Shown piece after piece: positions 23,983 to 36,600 of a DNA stretch of 64,000 bases. The stretch covers positions 30,554,501 through 30,618,500 of the forward strand of contig CP142452.1 in assembly GCA_038049695.1 (NCBI GenBank), in the 5' to 3' direction. Source of the stretch: Cinnamomum chago (lineage: Eukaryota > Streptophyta > Magnoliopsida > Laurales > Lauraceae). Made by a program: the position numbers and the translations under genes. The notes under the pieces are model-generated. The model had not been told where the DNA came from and did no database searches. It worked only from the letters and a program-made list of their open reading frames with translations. Every line of letters begins with the position of its first letter. The first letter of the stretch is position 1.

Positions 23983-26900
23983 ACGTTTCATATGTACGGA
24001 AAATCTGGGATTCGGAACCTCGTTCCGTCAGTTCTTGCAAGTGATGAATGACTAGGTGTCCGTGCCCTTAAAGTTTCACGGGCGACGGAGCCAGTTAGCT
24101 CATTTTGGGCGCTTATTTTCTAGGTTTAAGCTAACGTTCTAACTTTTAAACCTACGTTTCAACTGTACGGACCATCTGGAATTTAAAATCTCGATCTGTC
24201 AGTTCCTACAAGTCATGAATGACTACGGACCCGTGCCCGTCAAATTTCACGGGCAACGGACCCCGTTTGCTCATTAAGGGGCCCCGGAGGCTCGTTTTCT
24301 AGATTTAAAGCTAACGTTCTAACTTAAACCTACGTTTCAACAGTACGGGAAATCCGGTAATCGAATTCTCGTTCTGTCAGTTCCTGCAAGTCGTGAATGA
24401 CTAGGAGCCCGTGCCCGTCAAGTCTCCCAGTAAACGGAGCCCGTTTGCTTATTTTGGGCGCCCGGACTTTCGTTTTCTATGTTTTAAGCTAACGTTCTAA
24501 CTTAAACTTACGTTTCGACTGTACGTGCAATCCGGGATTTGGGATCTCGTGCCGTCAATTCCTGTAAGTCATGAATGACTAGGGGCCCGTGCCCGGCAAT
24601 TTTCTAGGGCAAGTGAGCCCGCTTTCTCATTTTGGACGCTTGGAGGCTCGTTTTCAAGGTTTTAAGCTAACGTTCTAACCTAAACCTAGCTTCCAACTGT
24701 GGGGCAATCCGGGATTCGGAATCTCATTCCGTCAGTTCTTATGAGCTATGAATGACTAGGGTCCCGTGCCCGTCAAGTTTCACGGTCAACAGATCCCGTT
24801 TGGTCATTTTGTGCCCCCGGAGGCTCGTTTTCTAGGTATTAAGATAACGTTTTAACTTCAACCAACGTTCCAACTGTACGGGCAATCCGAGATTCGAATC
24901 TTGTTCCGTCAACTCCTGTAAGTCATTTATGACTAGGGGCCCGTGCCCGTCAAGTTTCGAGGGCAACAGAGCCCGTTTTCTCATTTTGGGCGCTCGTAGG
25001 CTCGTTTTATAGGGTTTAAGCTAACGTTTCAACTATACGGGCAATCCGAGATTTAGAATCTCGTTCTGTCAGTTCTTACAAGTCATGAATGAGTAGGGGC
25101 CCGTGGCTGTCAAGTATCACGGGCAACGGACCCCGTTTGCTGATTTTGTGCGCCCGGAGGTTCGTTTTCTAGGTTTTAAGCTAACGTTCTTACTTAAATC
25201 TACGTTCTAACTATACGGGCAATCCGGGACTCGTAATCTCGTTCCGTCAGTTCCTGTAAGTGACGAATGACTAGAGGCCCGTTTCGCCGAGTTTCAGGGG
25301 CAACGGAGCCCGTTTGCTCATTTTGGGCTCATGGAAGTTTGTTTTCTAGGTTTTAAGTTAACGATCTAACTTAAACCTACGTTTCATATGTACGGAAAAT
25401 CCGGGATTCGGAACCTCGTTCCGTCAGTTCTTGCAACTGATGAATGACTAGGTGTCCGTGCCCGTAAAGTTTCACGGGCGACGGAGCCAGTTAGCTCATT
25501 TTGGGCGCTTGGAGGCTTATTTTATAGGTTTAAGCTAACGTTCAAACTTTTAAACCTACGTTTCAACTGTACGGACCATCCGGAATTTAGAATCTCGATC
25601 TGTCAGTTCCTACAAGTCATGAATGACTACGGACCCGTGCCCGTCAAATTTCACGGGCAACGGACCCCGTTTGCTCATTAAGGGGCCCCGGAGGCTCGTT
25701 TTCTAGATTTAAAGCTAACGTTCTAACTTAAACCTGCGTTTCAACCGTACGGGAAATCCGGTAATCGAATTCTCGTTCTCTCAGTTCCTGCAAGTCGTGA
25801 ATGACTAGGAGCCCGTGCCCGTCAAGTCTCCCAGTAAACGGAGCCCGTTTGCTTATTTTGGGCGCCCGGACTTTCGTTTTCTATGTTTTAAGCTAACGTT
25901 CTAACTTAAACTTACGTTTCGACTGTACGTGCACTCCGGGATTCGGGATCTCGTGCCGTCAATTCCTGTAAGTCATGAATGACTAGGGGCCCGTGCCCGG
26001 CAAGTTTATAGGGCAATGGAGCCCGCTTTCTCATTTTGGGCGCTTGGAGGCTCGTTTTCAAGGTTTTAAGCTAACGTTCAAACCTAAACATAGCTTCCAA
26101 CTGTGCGGGCAATCCGGGATTCGGAATCTCATTCCGTCAGTTCCTGTGAGCCATGAATGACTAGGGTCCCGTGCCCGTCAAGTTTCACGGTCAACAGATC
26201 CCGTTTGGTCATTTTGTGCCCCCGGAGGCTCGTTTTTTAGGTTTTAAGATAACGTTTTAACTTCAACCAACGTTCCAACTGTACGGGCAATCCGAGATTC
26301 GGAATCTTGTTCCGTCAACTCCTGTAAGTCATTTATGACTAGGGGCCCGTGCCTGTCAAGTTTCGAGGGCAACGGAGCCCGTTTTCTCATTTTGGGCGAT
26401 CGTAGGCTCGTTTTATAGGGTTTAAGCTAATGTTCTAACCTAAACCTACGTTTCAACTATACGGGCAATCCGGGATTTAGAATCTCGTTCTGTCAATTCT
26501 TACAAGTCATGAATGTGTAGGGGCCCGTGGCTGTCAAGTATGACGGGCAACAGACCCCGTTTGCTGATTTTGTGCTCCCGGAGGTTCGTTTTCTAGGTTT
26601 TAAGCTAACGTTCTAACTTAAATCTACGTTCTAACTATACGGGCAATCCGGGACTCGTAATCTCGTTCCGTCAGTTCCTGTAAGTGATGAATGACTAGAG
26701 GCCCGTTTCGCCGAGTTTCAGGGGCAACGGAGCCCGTTTGCTCATTTTGGGCTCATGGAAGTTTGTTTTCTAGGTTTTAAGTTAACGATCTAACTTAAAC
26801 CTACGTTTCATATGTACGGAAAATCCGGGATTCGAAACCTCGTTCCGTCAGTTCTTGCAACTGATGAATGACTAGGTGTCCGTGCCCGTAAAGTTTCACG

Positions 26901-27692
26901 GGCGACGGAGCCAGTTAGCTCATTTTGGGCGCTTGGAGGCTTATTTTATAGGTTTAAGCTAACGTTCAAACTTTTAAACCTACGTTTCAACTGTACGGAC
27001 CATCCGGAATTTAGAATCTCGATCTGTCAGTTCCTACAAGTCATGAATGACTACGGACCCGTGCCCGTCAAATTTCACGGGCAACGGACCCCGTTTGCTC
27101 ATTAAGGGGCCCCGGAGGCTCGTTTTCTAGATTTAAAGCTAACGTTCTAACTTAAACCTACGTTTCAACCGTACGGGAAATCAGGTAATCGAATTCTCGT
27201 TCTGTCAGTTCCTGCAAGTCGTGAATGACTAGGACCCCGTGCCCGTCAAGTCTCCCAGGCAACGGAGCCCGTTTGCTTATTTTGGGCGCCCGGACTTTCG
27301 TTTTCTATGTTTTAAGCTAACGTTCTAACTTAAACTTACGTTTCGACTGTACGTGCAATCCGGGATTCGGGATCTCGTGCCGTCAATTCCTGTAAGTCAT
27401 GAATGACTAGGGGCCCGTGCCCGGCAAGTTTCTAGGGCAATGGAGCCCGCTTTCTCACTTTGGGCGCTTGGAGGCTCGTTTTCAAGGTTTTAAGCTAACG
27501 TTCTAACTTAAATCTACGTTCTAACTGTACGGGCAATCCGAGACTCGTAATCTCGTTCCGTCAGTTCCTGTAAGTCATGAATGACTAGAGGCCCGTTTCG
27601 CCGAGTTTCAGGGGCAACGGAGCCCGTTTGCTCATTTTGGGCTCATGGAGGTTTGTTTTCTAGGTTTTAAGTTAACGATCTAACTTAAACCT
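23983..27692. repeat. 3.71-kb composite repeat unit (8-mer + 8-mer + 5-mer)
   Basis: Three consecutive HOR units of 1396, 1424 and 890 bp, followed by a second round starting with near-identical units at 27693 and 29090. The M3 variant aggaccccgt occurs at 23521 and again at 27231, 3,710 bp apart. The equivalent block 44926-48635 lies 20,943 bp downstream. The interval after LINE-A copy 1 has only one round. Confidence 0.8.
26803..27692. repeat. 890-bp five-monomer HOR variant without LINE
   Basis: Contains M1, M2, M3, M4 and M8; M5-M7 (about 534 bp) are absent. The M4-to-M8 step reads caaggttttaagctaacgttctaacttaaatctacg at about 27482-27517. The units that carry LINE-A have the same five-monomer structure and the M3 variants aaatcaggtaatc and aggaccccgt, so this unit acts as an empty-site relative. 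A further copy is at 47746-48635. Confidence 0.82.
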
Positions 27693-30600
27693 ACGTTTCA
27701 TATGTACGGAAAATCTGGGATTCGGAACCTCGTTCCGTCAGTTCTTGCAAGTGATGAATGACTAGGTGTCCGTGCCCTTAAAGTTTCACGGGCGACGGAG
27801 CCAGTTAGCTCATTTTGGGCGCTTATTTTCTAGGTTTAAGCTAACGTTCTAACTTTTAAACCTACGTTTCAACTGTACGGACCATCTGGAATTTAGAATC
27901 TCGATCTGTCAGTTCCTACAAGTCATGAATGACTACGGACCCGTGCCCGTCAAATTTCACGGGCAACGGACCCCGTTTGCTCATTAAGGGGCCCCGGAGG
28001 CTCGTTTTCTAGATTTAAAGCTAACGTTCCAACTTAAACCTACGTTTCAACAGTACGGGAAATCCGGTAATCGAATTCTCGTTCTGTCAGTTCCTGCAAG
28101 TCGTGAATGACTAGGAGCCCGTGCCCGTCACGTCTCCCAGTAAACGGAGCCCGTTTGCTTATTTTGGGCGCCCGGACTTTCGTTTTCTATGTTTTAAGCT
28201 AACGTTCTAACTTAAACTTACGTTTCGACTGTACGTGCAATCCGGGATTTGGGATCTCGTGCCGTCAATTCCTGTAAGTCATGAATGACTAGGGGCCCGT
28301 GCCCGGCAATTTTCTAGGGCAAGTGAGCCCGCTTTCTCATTTTGGACGCTTGGAGGCTCGTTTTCAAGGTTTTAAGCTAACGTTCTAACCTAAACCTAGC
28401 TTCCAACTGTGCGGGCAATCCGGGATTCGGAATCTCATTCCGTCAGTTCTTATGAGCTATGAATGACTAGGGTCCCGTGCCCGTCAAGTTTCACGGTCAA
28501 CAGATCCCGTTTGGTCATTTTGTGCCCCCGGAGGCTCGTTTTCTAGGTATTAAGATAACGTTTTAACGTCAACCAACGTTCCAACTGTACGGGCAATCCG
28601 AGATTCGAATCTTGTTCCGTCAACTCCTGTAAGTCATTTATGACTAGGGGCCCGTGCCCGTCAAGTTTCGAGGGCAACAGAGCCCGTTTTCTCATTTTGG
28701 GCGCTCGTAGGCTCGTTTTATAGGGTTTAAGCTAACGTTTCAACTATACGGGCAATCCGAGATTTAGAATCTCGTTCTGTCAGTTCTTACAAGTCATGAA
28801 TGAGTAGGGGCCCGTGGCTGTCAAGTATCACGGGCAACGGACCCCGTTTGCTGATTTTGTGCGCCCGGAGGTTCGTTTTCTAGGTTTTAAGCTAACGTTC
28901 TTACTTAAATCTACGTTCTAACTATACGGGCAATCCGGGACTCGTAATCTCGTTCCGTCAGTTCCTGTAAGTGATGAATGACTAGAGGCCCGTTTCGCCG
29001 AGTTTCAGGGGCAACGGAGCCCGTTTGCTCATTTTGGGCTCATGGAAGTTTGTTTTCTAGGTTTTAAGTTAACGATCTAACTTAAACCTACGTTTCATAT
29101 GTACGGAAAATCCGGGATTCGGAACCTCGTTCCGTCAGTTCTTGCAACTGATGAATGACTAGGTGTCCGTGCCCGTAAAGTTTCACGGGCGACGGAGCCA
29201 GTTAGCTCATTTTGGGCGCTTGGAGGCTTATTTTCTAGGTTTAAGCTAACGTTCTAACTTTTAAACCTACGTTTCAACTGTACGGACCATCCGGAATTTA
29301 GAATCTCGATCTGTCAGTTCCTACAAGTCATGAATGACTACGGACCCGTGCCCGTCAAATTTCACGGGCAACGGACCCCGTTTGCTCATTAAGGGGCCCC
29401 GGAGGCTCGTTTTCTAGATTTAAAGCTAACGTTCTAACTTAAACCTGCGTTTCAACCGTACGGGAAATCCGGTAATCAAATTCTCGTTCTCTCAGTTCCT
29501 GCAAGTCGTGAATGACTAGGAGCCCGTGCCCGTCAAGTCTCCCAGTAAACGGAGCCCGTTTGCTTATTTTGGGCGCCCGGACTTTCGTTTTCTATGTTTT
29601 AAGCTAACGTTCTAACTTAAACTTACGTTTCGACTGTACGTGCACTCCGGGATTCGGGATCTCGTGCCGTCAATTCCTGTAAGTCATGAATGACTAGGGG
29701 CCCGTGCCCGGCAAGTTTATAGGGCAATGGAGCCCCCTTTCTCATTTTGGGCGCTTGGAGGCTCGTTTTCAAGGTTTTAAGCTAACGTTCAAACCTAAAC
29801 ATAGCTTCCAACTGTGCGGGCAATCCGGGATTCGGAATCTCATTCCGTCAGTTCCTGTGAGCCATGAATGACTAGGGTCCCGTGCCCGTCAAGTTTCACG
29901 GTCAACAGATCCCGTTTGGTCATTTTGTGCCCCCGGAGGCTCGTTTTTTAGGTTTTAAGATAACGTTTTAACTTCAACCAACGTTCCAACTGTACGGGCA
30001 ATCCGAGATTCGGAATCTTGTTCCGTCAACTCCTGTAAGTCATTTATGACTAGGGGCCCGTGCCTGTCAAGTTTCGAGGGCAACGGAGCCCGTTTTCTCA
30101 TTTTGGGCGATCGTAGGCTCGTTTTATAGGGTTTAAGCTAATGTTCTAACCTAAACCTACGTTTCAACTATACGGGCAATCCGGGATTTAGAATCTCGTT
30201 CTGTCAGTTCTTACAAGTCATGAATGTGTAGGGGCCCGTGGCTGTCAAGTATGACGGGCAACAGACCCCGTTTGCTGATTTTGTGCTCCCGGAGGTTCGT
30301 TTTCTAGGTTTTAAGCTAACGTTCTAACTTAAATCTACGTTCTAACTATACGGGCAATCCGGGACTCGTAATCTCGTTCCGTCAGTTCCTGTAAGTGATG
30401 AATGACTAGAGGCCCGTTTCGCCGAGTTTCAGGGGCAACGGAGCCCGTTTGCTCATTTTGGGCTCATGGAAGTTTGTTTTCTAGGTTTTAAGTTAACGAT
30501 CTAACTTAAACCTACGTTTCATATGTACGGAAAATCCGGGATTCGAAACCTCGTTCCGTCAGTTCTTGCAACTGATGAATGACTAGGTGTCCGTGCCCGT

Positions 30601-32550
30601 AAAGTTTCACGGGCGACGGAGCCAGTTAGCTCATTTTGGGCGCTTGGAGGCTTATTTTCTAGGTTTAAGCTAACGTTCTAACTTTTAAACCTACGTTTCA
30701 ACTGTACGGACCATCCGGAATTTAGAATCTCGATCTGTCAGTTCCTACAAGTCATGAATGACTACGGACCCGTGCCCGTCAAATTTCACGGGCAACGGAC
30801 CCCGTTTGCTCATTAAGGGGCCCCGGAGGCTCGTTTTCTAGATTTAAAGCTAACGTTCTAACTTAAACCTGCGTTTCAACCGTACGGGAAATCCGGTAAT
30901 CGAATTCTCGTTCTGTCAGTTCTTGCAAGTCGTGAATCACTACGAGCCCGTGCCCGTCAAGTCACCCAGGCAACGGAGCCCGTTTGCTTATTTTGGGCGC
31001 CCGGACTTTCGTTTTCTATGTTTTAAGCTAACGTTCTAACTTAAACTTACGTTTTGACTGTACGTGCAATCCGGGATTCGGGATCTCGTGCCGTCAATTC
31101 CTGTAAGTCATGAATGACTAGGGGCCCGTGCCCGGCAAGTTTCTAATGCAATGGAGCCCGCTTTCTCATTTTGGGCGTTTGGAAGCTCGTTTTCAAGGTT
31201 TTAAGCTAACGTTCTAACCTAAACCTAGCTTCCAACTGTGCGGGCAATCCGGGATTCGGAATCTCATTCCGTCAGTTCCTGTGAGCAATGAATGACTAGG
31301 GTCCCGTGCCCGTCAAGTTTCACGGTCAACAGATCCCGTTTGGTCATTTTGTGCCCCCGGAGGCTCGTTTTATAGGTTTTAAGATAACGTTTTAACTTCA
31401 ACCAACGTTCCAACTGTACGGGCAATCCGAGATTCGAATCTTGTTCCGTCAACTCCTGTAAGTCATTTATGACTTGGGGCCCGTGCCCGTCAAGTTTCAA
31501 GGGCAACGGAGCCCGTTTTCTCATTTTGGGCGCTCGTTGGCTCGTTTTATAGGGTTTAAGCTAATGTTCTAACCTAAACCTACGTGGCAACTATACGGAC
31601 AATCCGGGATTTAGAATCTCGTTCTGTCAGTTCTTACAAGTCATTAATGAGTAGGGGCCCGTGGCTGTCAAGTATCACGGGCAACGAACCCTGTTTGCTG
31701 ATTTTGTGCGCCCGGAGGTTCGTTTTCTAGGTTTTAAGCTAACGTTCTAATTTAAATCTACGTTCTAACTATACGGGCAATCCGGGACTCGTAATCTCGT
31801 TCCGTCAGTTCCTGTAAGTGATGAATGACTAGAGGCCCGTTTCGCCGAGTTTCAGGGGCAACGGAGCCCGTTTGCTCATTTTGGGCTCATGGAAGTTTGT
31901 TTTCTAGGTTTTAAGTTAACGATCTAACTTAAACCTACGTTTCATATGTACGGAAAATCCGGGATTCGGAACCTCATTCCGTCAGTTCTCGCAAGTGATG
32001 AATGACTAGGTGTCCGTGCCCGTAAAGTTTCACGGGCGACGGAGCCAGTTAGCTCATTTTGGGCGCTTGGAGGCTTATTTTCTAGGATTAAGCTAACGTT
32101 CTAACTTTTAAACCTACGTTTCAACTGTACGGACCATCCGGAATTTAGAATCTCGATCTGTCAGTTCCTACAAGTCATGAATGACTACGGACCCGTGCCC
32201 GTCAAATTTCACGGGCAACGGACCCCGTTTGCTCATTAAGGGGCCCCGGAGGCTCGTTTTCTAGATTTAAAGCTAACGTTCTAACTTAAACCTACGTTTC
32301 AACCGTACGGGAAATCCGGTAATCGAATTCTCGTTCTGTCAGTTCCTGCAGCTCGTGAATGACTAGGAGCCCGTGCCCGTCAAGTCTCCCAGGCAACGGA
32401 GCCCGTTTGCTTATTTTGGGCGCCCGGACTTTCGTTTTCTATGTTTTAAGCTAACTTTCTAACTTAAACTTACGTTTCGACTGTACGTGTAATCCGGGAT
32501 TCGGGATCTCGTGCCGTCAATTCCTGTAAGTCATGAATGACTAGGGGCCC

Positions 32551-32565
32551 GTGCCCGGCAAGTTT
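32551..32565. repeat. Left target-site duplication of LINE-B copy 2
   Basis: gtgcccggcaagttt, paired with 33587-33601; inherited from the same original insertion as at 11608. Confidence 0.86.
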
Positions 32566-33586
32566 TTTTTTTTTGAAGATTAAGTTAGTTCTTCATTAAA
32601 TTCCAAAATTTACAGAAAAGGAGACAACCTCCCAAAGGGGCATACCCCTTACATTACAAAGACTTAAATCATAGATATGCTTCCAACCCGGGCAAAAGTA
32701 TAAAATAGACTTTGTATATCCCACTCAGTTATAGTAGTTGAGTTTCCCACATTTCTACTAATGAAATTACTGAACCGAATAGTGTGAGGATGAAGCCTGG
32801 AGAAGTGCACCTGACGAAATCTGTTAAGGATTGACTTGATTTTCCTCGTCTGAAATCTGACATGCCAATCAGAAGTGGTTGGGTTGGCCAAGTTCATATT
32901 TAACCTTGAGTCTGCCTCCACAGTAAACTGGTCATCCTGGATTTGAAGGATCTGCCTAAAACTGCCAACACAAGACAAGTAATTGAGGTTTGTTTCAATT
33001 TGTGCCCTTAGAGGTTTATGAGTATCTTTCCACAAAATGCCCACCACCAATTGACCATTATTTGATAGGGAAAGCCTCCATCCATGATTTTGAGCAAGCA
33101 AAAGAGGGGGTGGAAGAAACTGATTTTGTGCTGGAAGATTCCACTGACTTGCAATATTCTCTGGAAGTTGAAGACCAAGATACAGGATTTTGCTGCACAC
33201 TGTACGAAGAATCTGCTGAGTTACTATTGCACTTGTGCTAGTCTTCAGTCGGAATATTCGGCCATTTCTTTCAGCCCATATATGCCATATATAAGCATTC
33301 ACAAGAAGTTTACCCAGAGTTTGAAGATCCCTGCTACCATGTTCTAATTGAGCGTTGACTGATTGCATCAGGTCAAGTGGTTGTTCATATTGAATAGGAT
33401 TCAATCTCAGTTTAGACAGAATTAAAGACCATACAGATTGAGCAAAGGGGCAATGAAGCATCAAATGTACATCAGATTCCCAGGTAGCAGAACATAGCAC
33501 ACAAATAGAATCACATTGGACATGCCTTGAAGAAGAAATTCTTTAGTTTTAAGTCGCCTTCTAACAAACATCCAAGCACAGAGACA
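32566..33586 (-). mobile_element. LINE-B copy 2
   Basis: Lies exactly 20,943 bp from copy 1, with the same 12-T tract, target duplication and 5' end. A duplicate, not a new insertion. Confidence 0.92.
32664..33586 (-). pseudogene. LINE-B ORF2 C-terminal fragment, copy 2
   Basis: Frame 33500-32664 encodes the same 278-residue fragment as 11721-12557, with zf-RVT end, WHIWAERNGRIF and VEADS. The single-base frameshift upstream (near 33525) is retained. Non-functional. Confidence 0.85.
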
Positions 33587-33601
33587 GTGCCCGGCAAGTT
33601 T
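33587..33601. repeat. Right target-site duplication of LINE-B copy 2
   Basis: gtgcccggcaagttt; satellite M4 resumes directly afterwards. Confidence 0.86.
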
Positions 33602-36600
33602 CTAGGGCAATGGAGCCCGCTTTCTCATTTTGGGCGCTTGGAGGCTCGTTTTCAAGGATTTAAGCTAACGTTCTAACCTAAACCTAGCTTCCAACTGTGC
33701 GGGTAATCCGGGATTCGGAATCTCATTCCGTCAGTTCCTGTGAGCCATGAATGACTAGGGTCCCGTGCCCGTCAAGTTTCACGGTCAACAGATCCCGTTT
33801 GGTCATTTTGTGCCCCCGGAGGCTCGTTTTCTAGGTTTTAAGATAACGTTTTAACTTCAACCAACGTTCCAACTCTACGGGCAATCCGAGATTCGAATCT
33901 TGTTCCGTCAACTCCTGTAAGTCATTTATGACTAAGGGCCCGTGCCCGTCAAGTTTCGAGGGCAACGGAGCCCGTTTTCTCATTTTCGGCGCTCGTAGGC
34001 TCGTTTTATAGGGTTTAAGCTAACGTTTCAACTATACGGGCACTCCGGGATTTAGAATCTCGTTCTGTCAGTTCTTACAAGTCATGAATGAGTAGGGGCC
34101 CGTGGCTGTCAAGTATCACGAGCAACGGACCCCGTTTGCTGATTTTGTGCACCCGGAGGTTCGTTTTCTAGGTTTTAAGCTAACGTTCTTACTTAAATCT
34201 ACGTTCTAACTATACGGGCAATCCGGGACTCGTAATCTCGTTCCGTCAGTTCCTGTAAGTGATAAATGACTAGAGGCCCGTTTCGCCGAGTTTCAGGGGC
34301 AACGGAGCCCGTTTGCTCATTTTGGGCTCATGGAAGTTTGTTTTCTAGGTTTTAAGTTAACGATCTAACTTAAACCTACGTTTCATATGTACGGAAAATC
34401 CGGGATTCGGAACCTCGTTCCGTCAGTTCTTGCAACTGATGAATGACTAGGTGTCCGTGCCCGTAAAGTTTCACGGGCGACGGAGCCAGTTAGCTCATTT
34501 TGGGCGCTTGGAGGCTTATTTTATAGGTTTAAGCTAACGTTCAAACTTTTAAACCTACGTTTCAACTGTACGGACCATCCGGAATTTAGAATCTCGATCT
34601 GTCAGTTCCTACAAGTCGTGAATGACTACGGACCCGTGCCCGTCAAATTTCACGGGCAACGGACCCCGTTTGCTCATTAAGGGGCCCCGGAGGCTCGTTT
34701 TCTAGATTTAAAGCTAACGTTCAAACTTAAACCTACGTTTCAACCGTACGGGAAATCCGGTAATCGAATTCTCGTTCTGTCAGTTCCTGCAAGTCGTGAA
34801 TGACTAGCAGCCCGTGCCCGTGAAGTCTCCCAGTAAACGGAGCCCGTTTGCATATTTTGGGCGCCCGGACTTTCGTTTTTTATGTTTTAAGCTAACGTTC
34901 TAACTTAAACTTACGTTTCGACTGTACGTGCAATCCGGGATTCGGGATCTCGTGCCGTCAATTCCTGTAAGTCATGAATGACTAGGGGCCCGTGCCCGGC
35001 AAGTTTATAGGGCAATGGAGCCCGCTTTCTCATTTTGGGCGCTTGGAGGCTCGTTTTCAAGGTTTTAAGCTAACGTTCGAACCTAAACCTAGCTTCCAAC
35101 TGTGCGGGCAATCCGGGATTCGGAATCTCATTCCGTCAGTTCCTATGAGCTATGAATGACTAGGGTCCCGTGCCCGTCAAGTTTCACGGTCAACAGATCC
35201 CGTTTGGTCATTTTTTGCCCCCGGAGGCTCGTTTTCTAGGTTTTAAGATAACGTTTTAACTTCAACCAACGTTCCAACTGTACGGGCAAGCCGAGATTCG
35301 AATCTTGTTCCGTCAACTCCTGTAAGTCATTTATGACTAGGGGCCCGTGCCCGTCAAGTTTCGAGGGCAACGGAGCCCGTTTTCTCATTTTGGGCGCTCG
35401 TAGGCTCGTTTTATAGGGTTTAAGCTAACGTTTCAACTATACGGGCAATCCGGGATTTAGAATCTCGTTCTGTCAGTTCTTACAAGTCATGAATGAGTAG
35501 GGGCCCGTGGCTGTCAAGTATCACGGGCAACGGACCCCGTTTGCTGATTTTGTGCGCCCGGAGGTTCGTTTTCTAGGTTTTAAGCTAACGTTCTAACTAA
35601 AATCTACGTTCTAACTATACGGGCAATCCGGGACTCGTAATCTCGTTCCGTCAGTTCCAGTAAGTGATGAATGACTAGAGGCCCGTTTCGCCGAGTTTCA
35701 GGGGCAACGGAGCCCGTTTGCTCATTTTGGGCTCATGGAGGTTTGTTTTCTAGGTTTTAAGTTAACGATCTAACTTAAACCTACGTTTCATATGTACGGA
35801 AAATCCGGGATTCGGAACCTCGTTCCGTCAGTTCTTGCAAGTGATGAATGACTAGGTGTCCGTGCCCGTAAAGTTTCACGGGCGACGGAGCCAGTTAGCT
35901 CATTTTGGGCGCTTGGAGGCTTATTTTCTAGGTTTAAGCTAACGTTCTAACTTTTAAACCTACGTTTCAACAGTACGGACCATCCGGAATTTAGAATCTC
36001 GATCTGTCAGTTCCTACAAGTCATGAATGACTACGGACCCGTGCCCGTCAAATTTCACGGGCAACGGACCCCGTTTGCTCATTAAGGGGCCCCGGAGGCT
36101 CGTTTTCTAGATTTAAAGCTAACGTTCTAACTTAAACCTACGTTTCAACCGTACGGGAAATCAGGTAATCGAATTCTCGTTCTGTCAGTTCCTGCAAGTC
36201 GTGAATGACTAGGAACCCGTGCCCGTCAAGTCTCCCAGGCAACGGAGCCCGTTTGCTTATTTTGGGCGCCCGGACTTTCGTTTTCTATGTTTTAAGCTAA
36301 CGTTCTAACTTAAACTTACGTTTCGACTGTACGTGCAATCCGGGATTCGGGATCTCGTGCCGTCAATTCCTGTAAGTCATGAATGACTAGGGGCCCGTGC
36401 CCGGCAAGTTTCTAGGGCAATGGAGCCCGCTTTCTCACTTTGGGCGCTTGGAGGCTCGTTTTCAAGGTTTTAAGCTAACGTTCTAACCTAAACCTAGCTT
36501 CCAACTGTGCGGGCAATCCGGGATTCGGAATCTTATTCCGTCTGTTCCTGTGAGCCATGAATGACTAGGGTCCCGTGCCCGTCAAGTTTCACGGTCAACA

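Larger units (their letters stand above)
5989..26930. repeat. 20.94-kb superunit, copy 1
   Basis: Positions from about 5990 to 26930 recur 20,942-20,943 bp downstream. Paired landmarks: HOR M1 starts 9571/30514, 10994/31937, 13435/34378, 14840/35783, 16263/37206, 17660/38603, 20091/41034, 21496/42439, 23983/44926, 25379/46322, 26803/47746; LINE-B 11721/32664; truncated LINE-B 18716/39659; LINE-A 21747/42690. The left edge coincides with the LINE-A copy 1/satellite junction within a few tens of bases. It comprises normal, short and LINE-bearing HOR units in a fixed order. Confidence 0.85.
23223..32550. repeat. Satellite array segment between LINE-A copy 2 and LINE-B copy 2
   Basis: HOR M1 starts at 23983, 25379, 26803, 27693, 29090, 30514 and 31937 (lengths 1396, 1424, 890, 1397, 1424, 1423). 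It contains two rounds of the 3.71-kb composite unit and is 3.71 kb longer than the equivalent interval after LINE-A copy 1. No genes seen; the minus ORF at 31264-31524 is the same satellite accident as at 10321. Confidence 0.93.
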
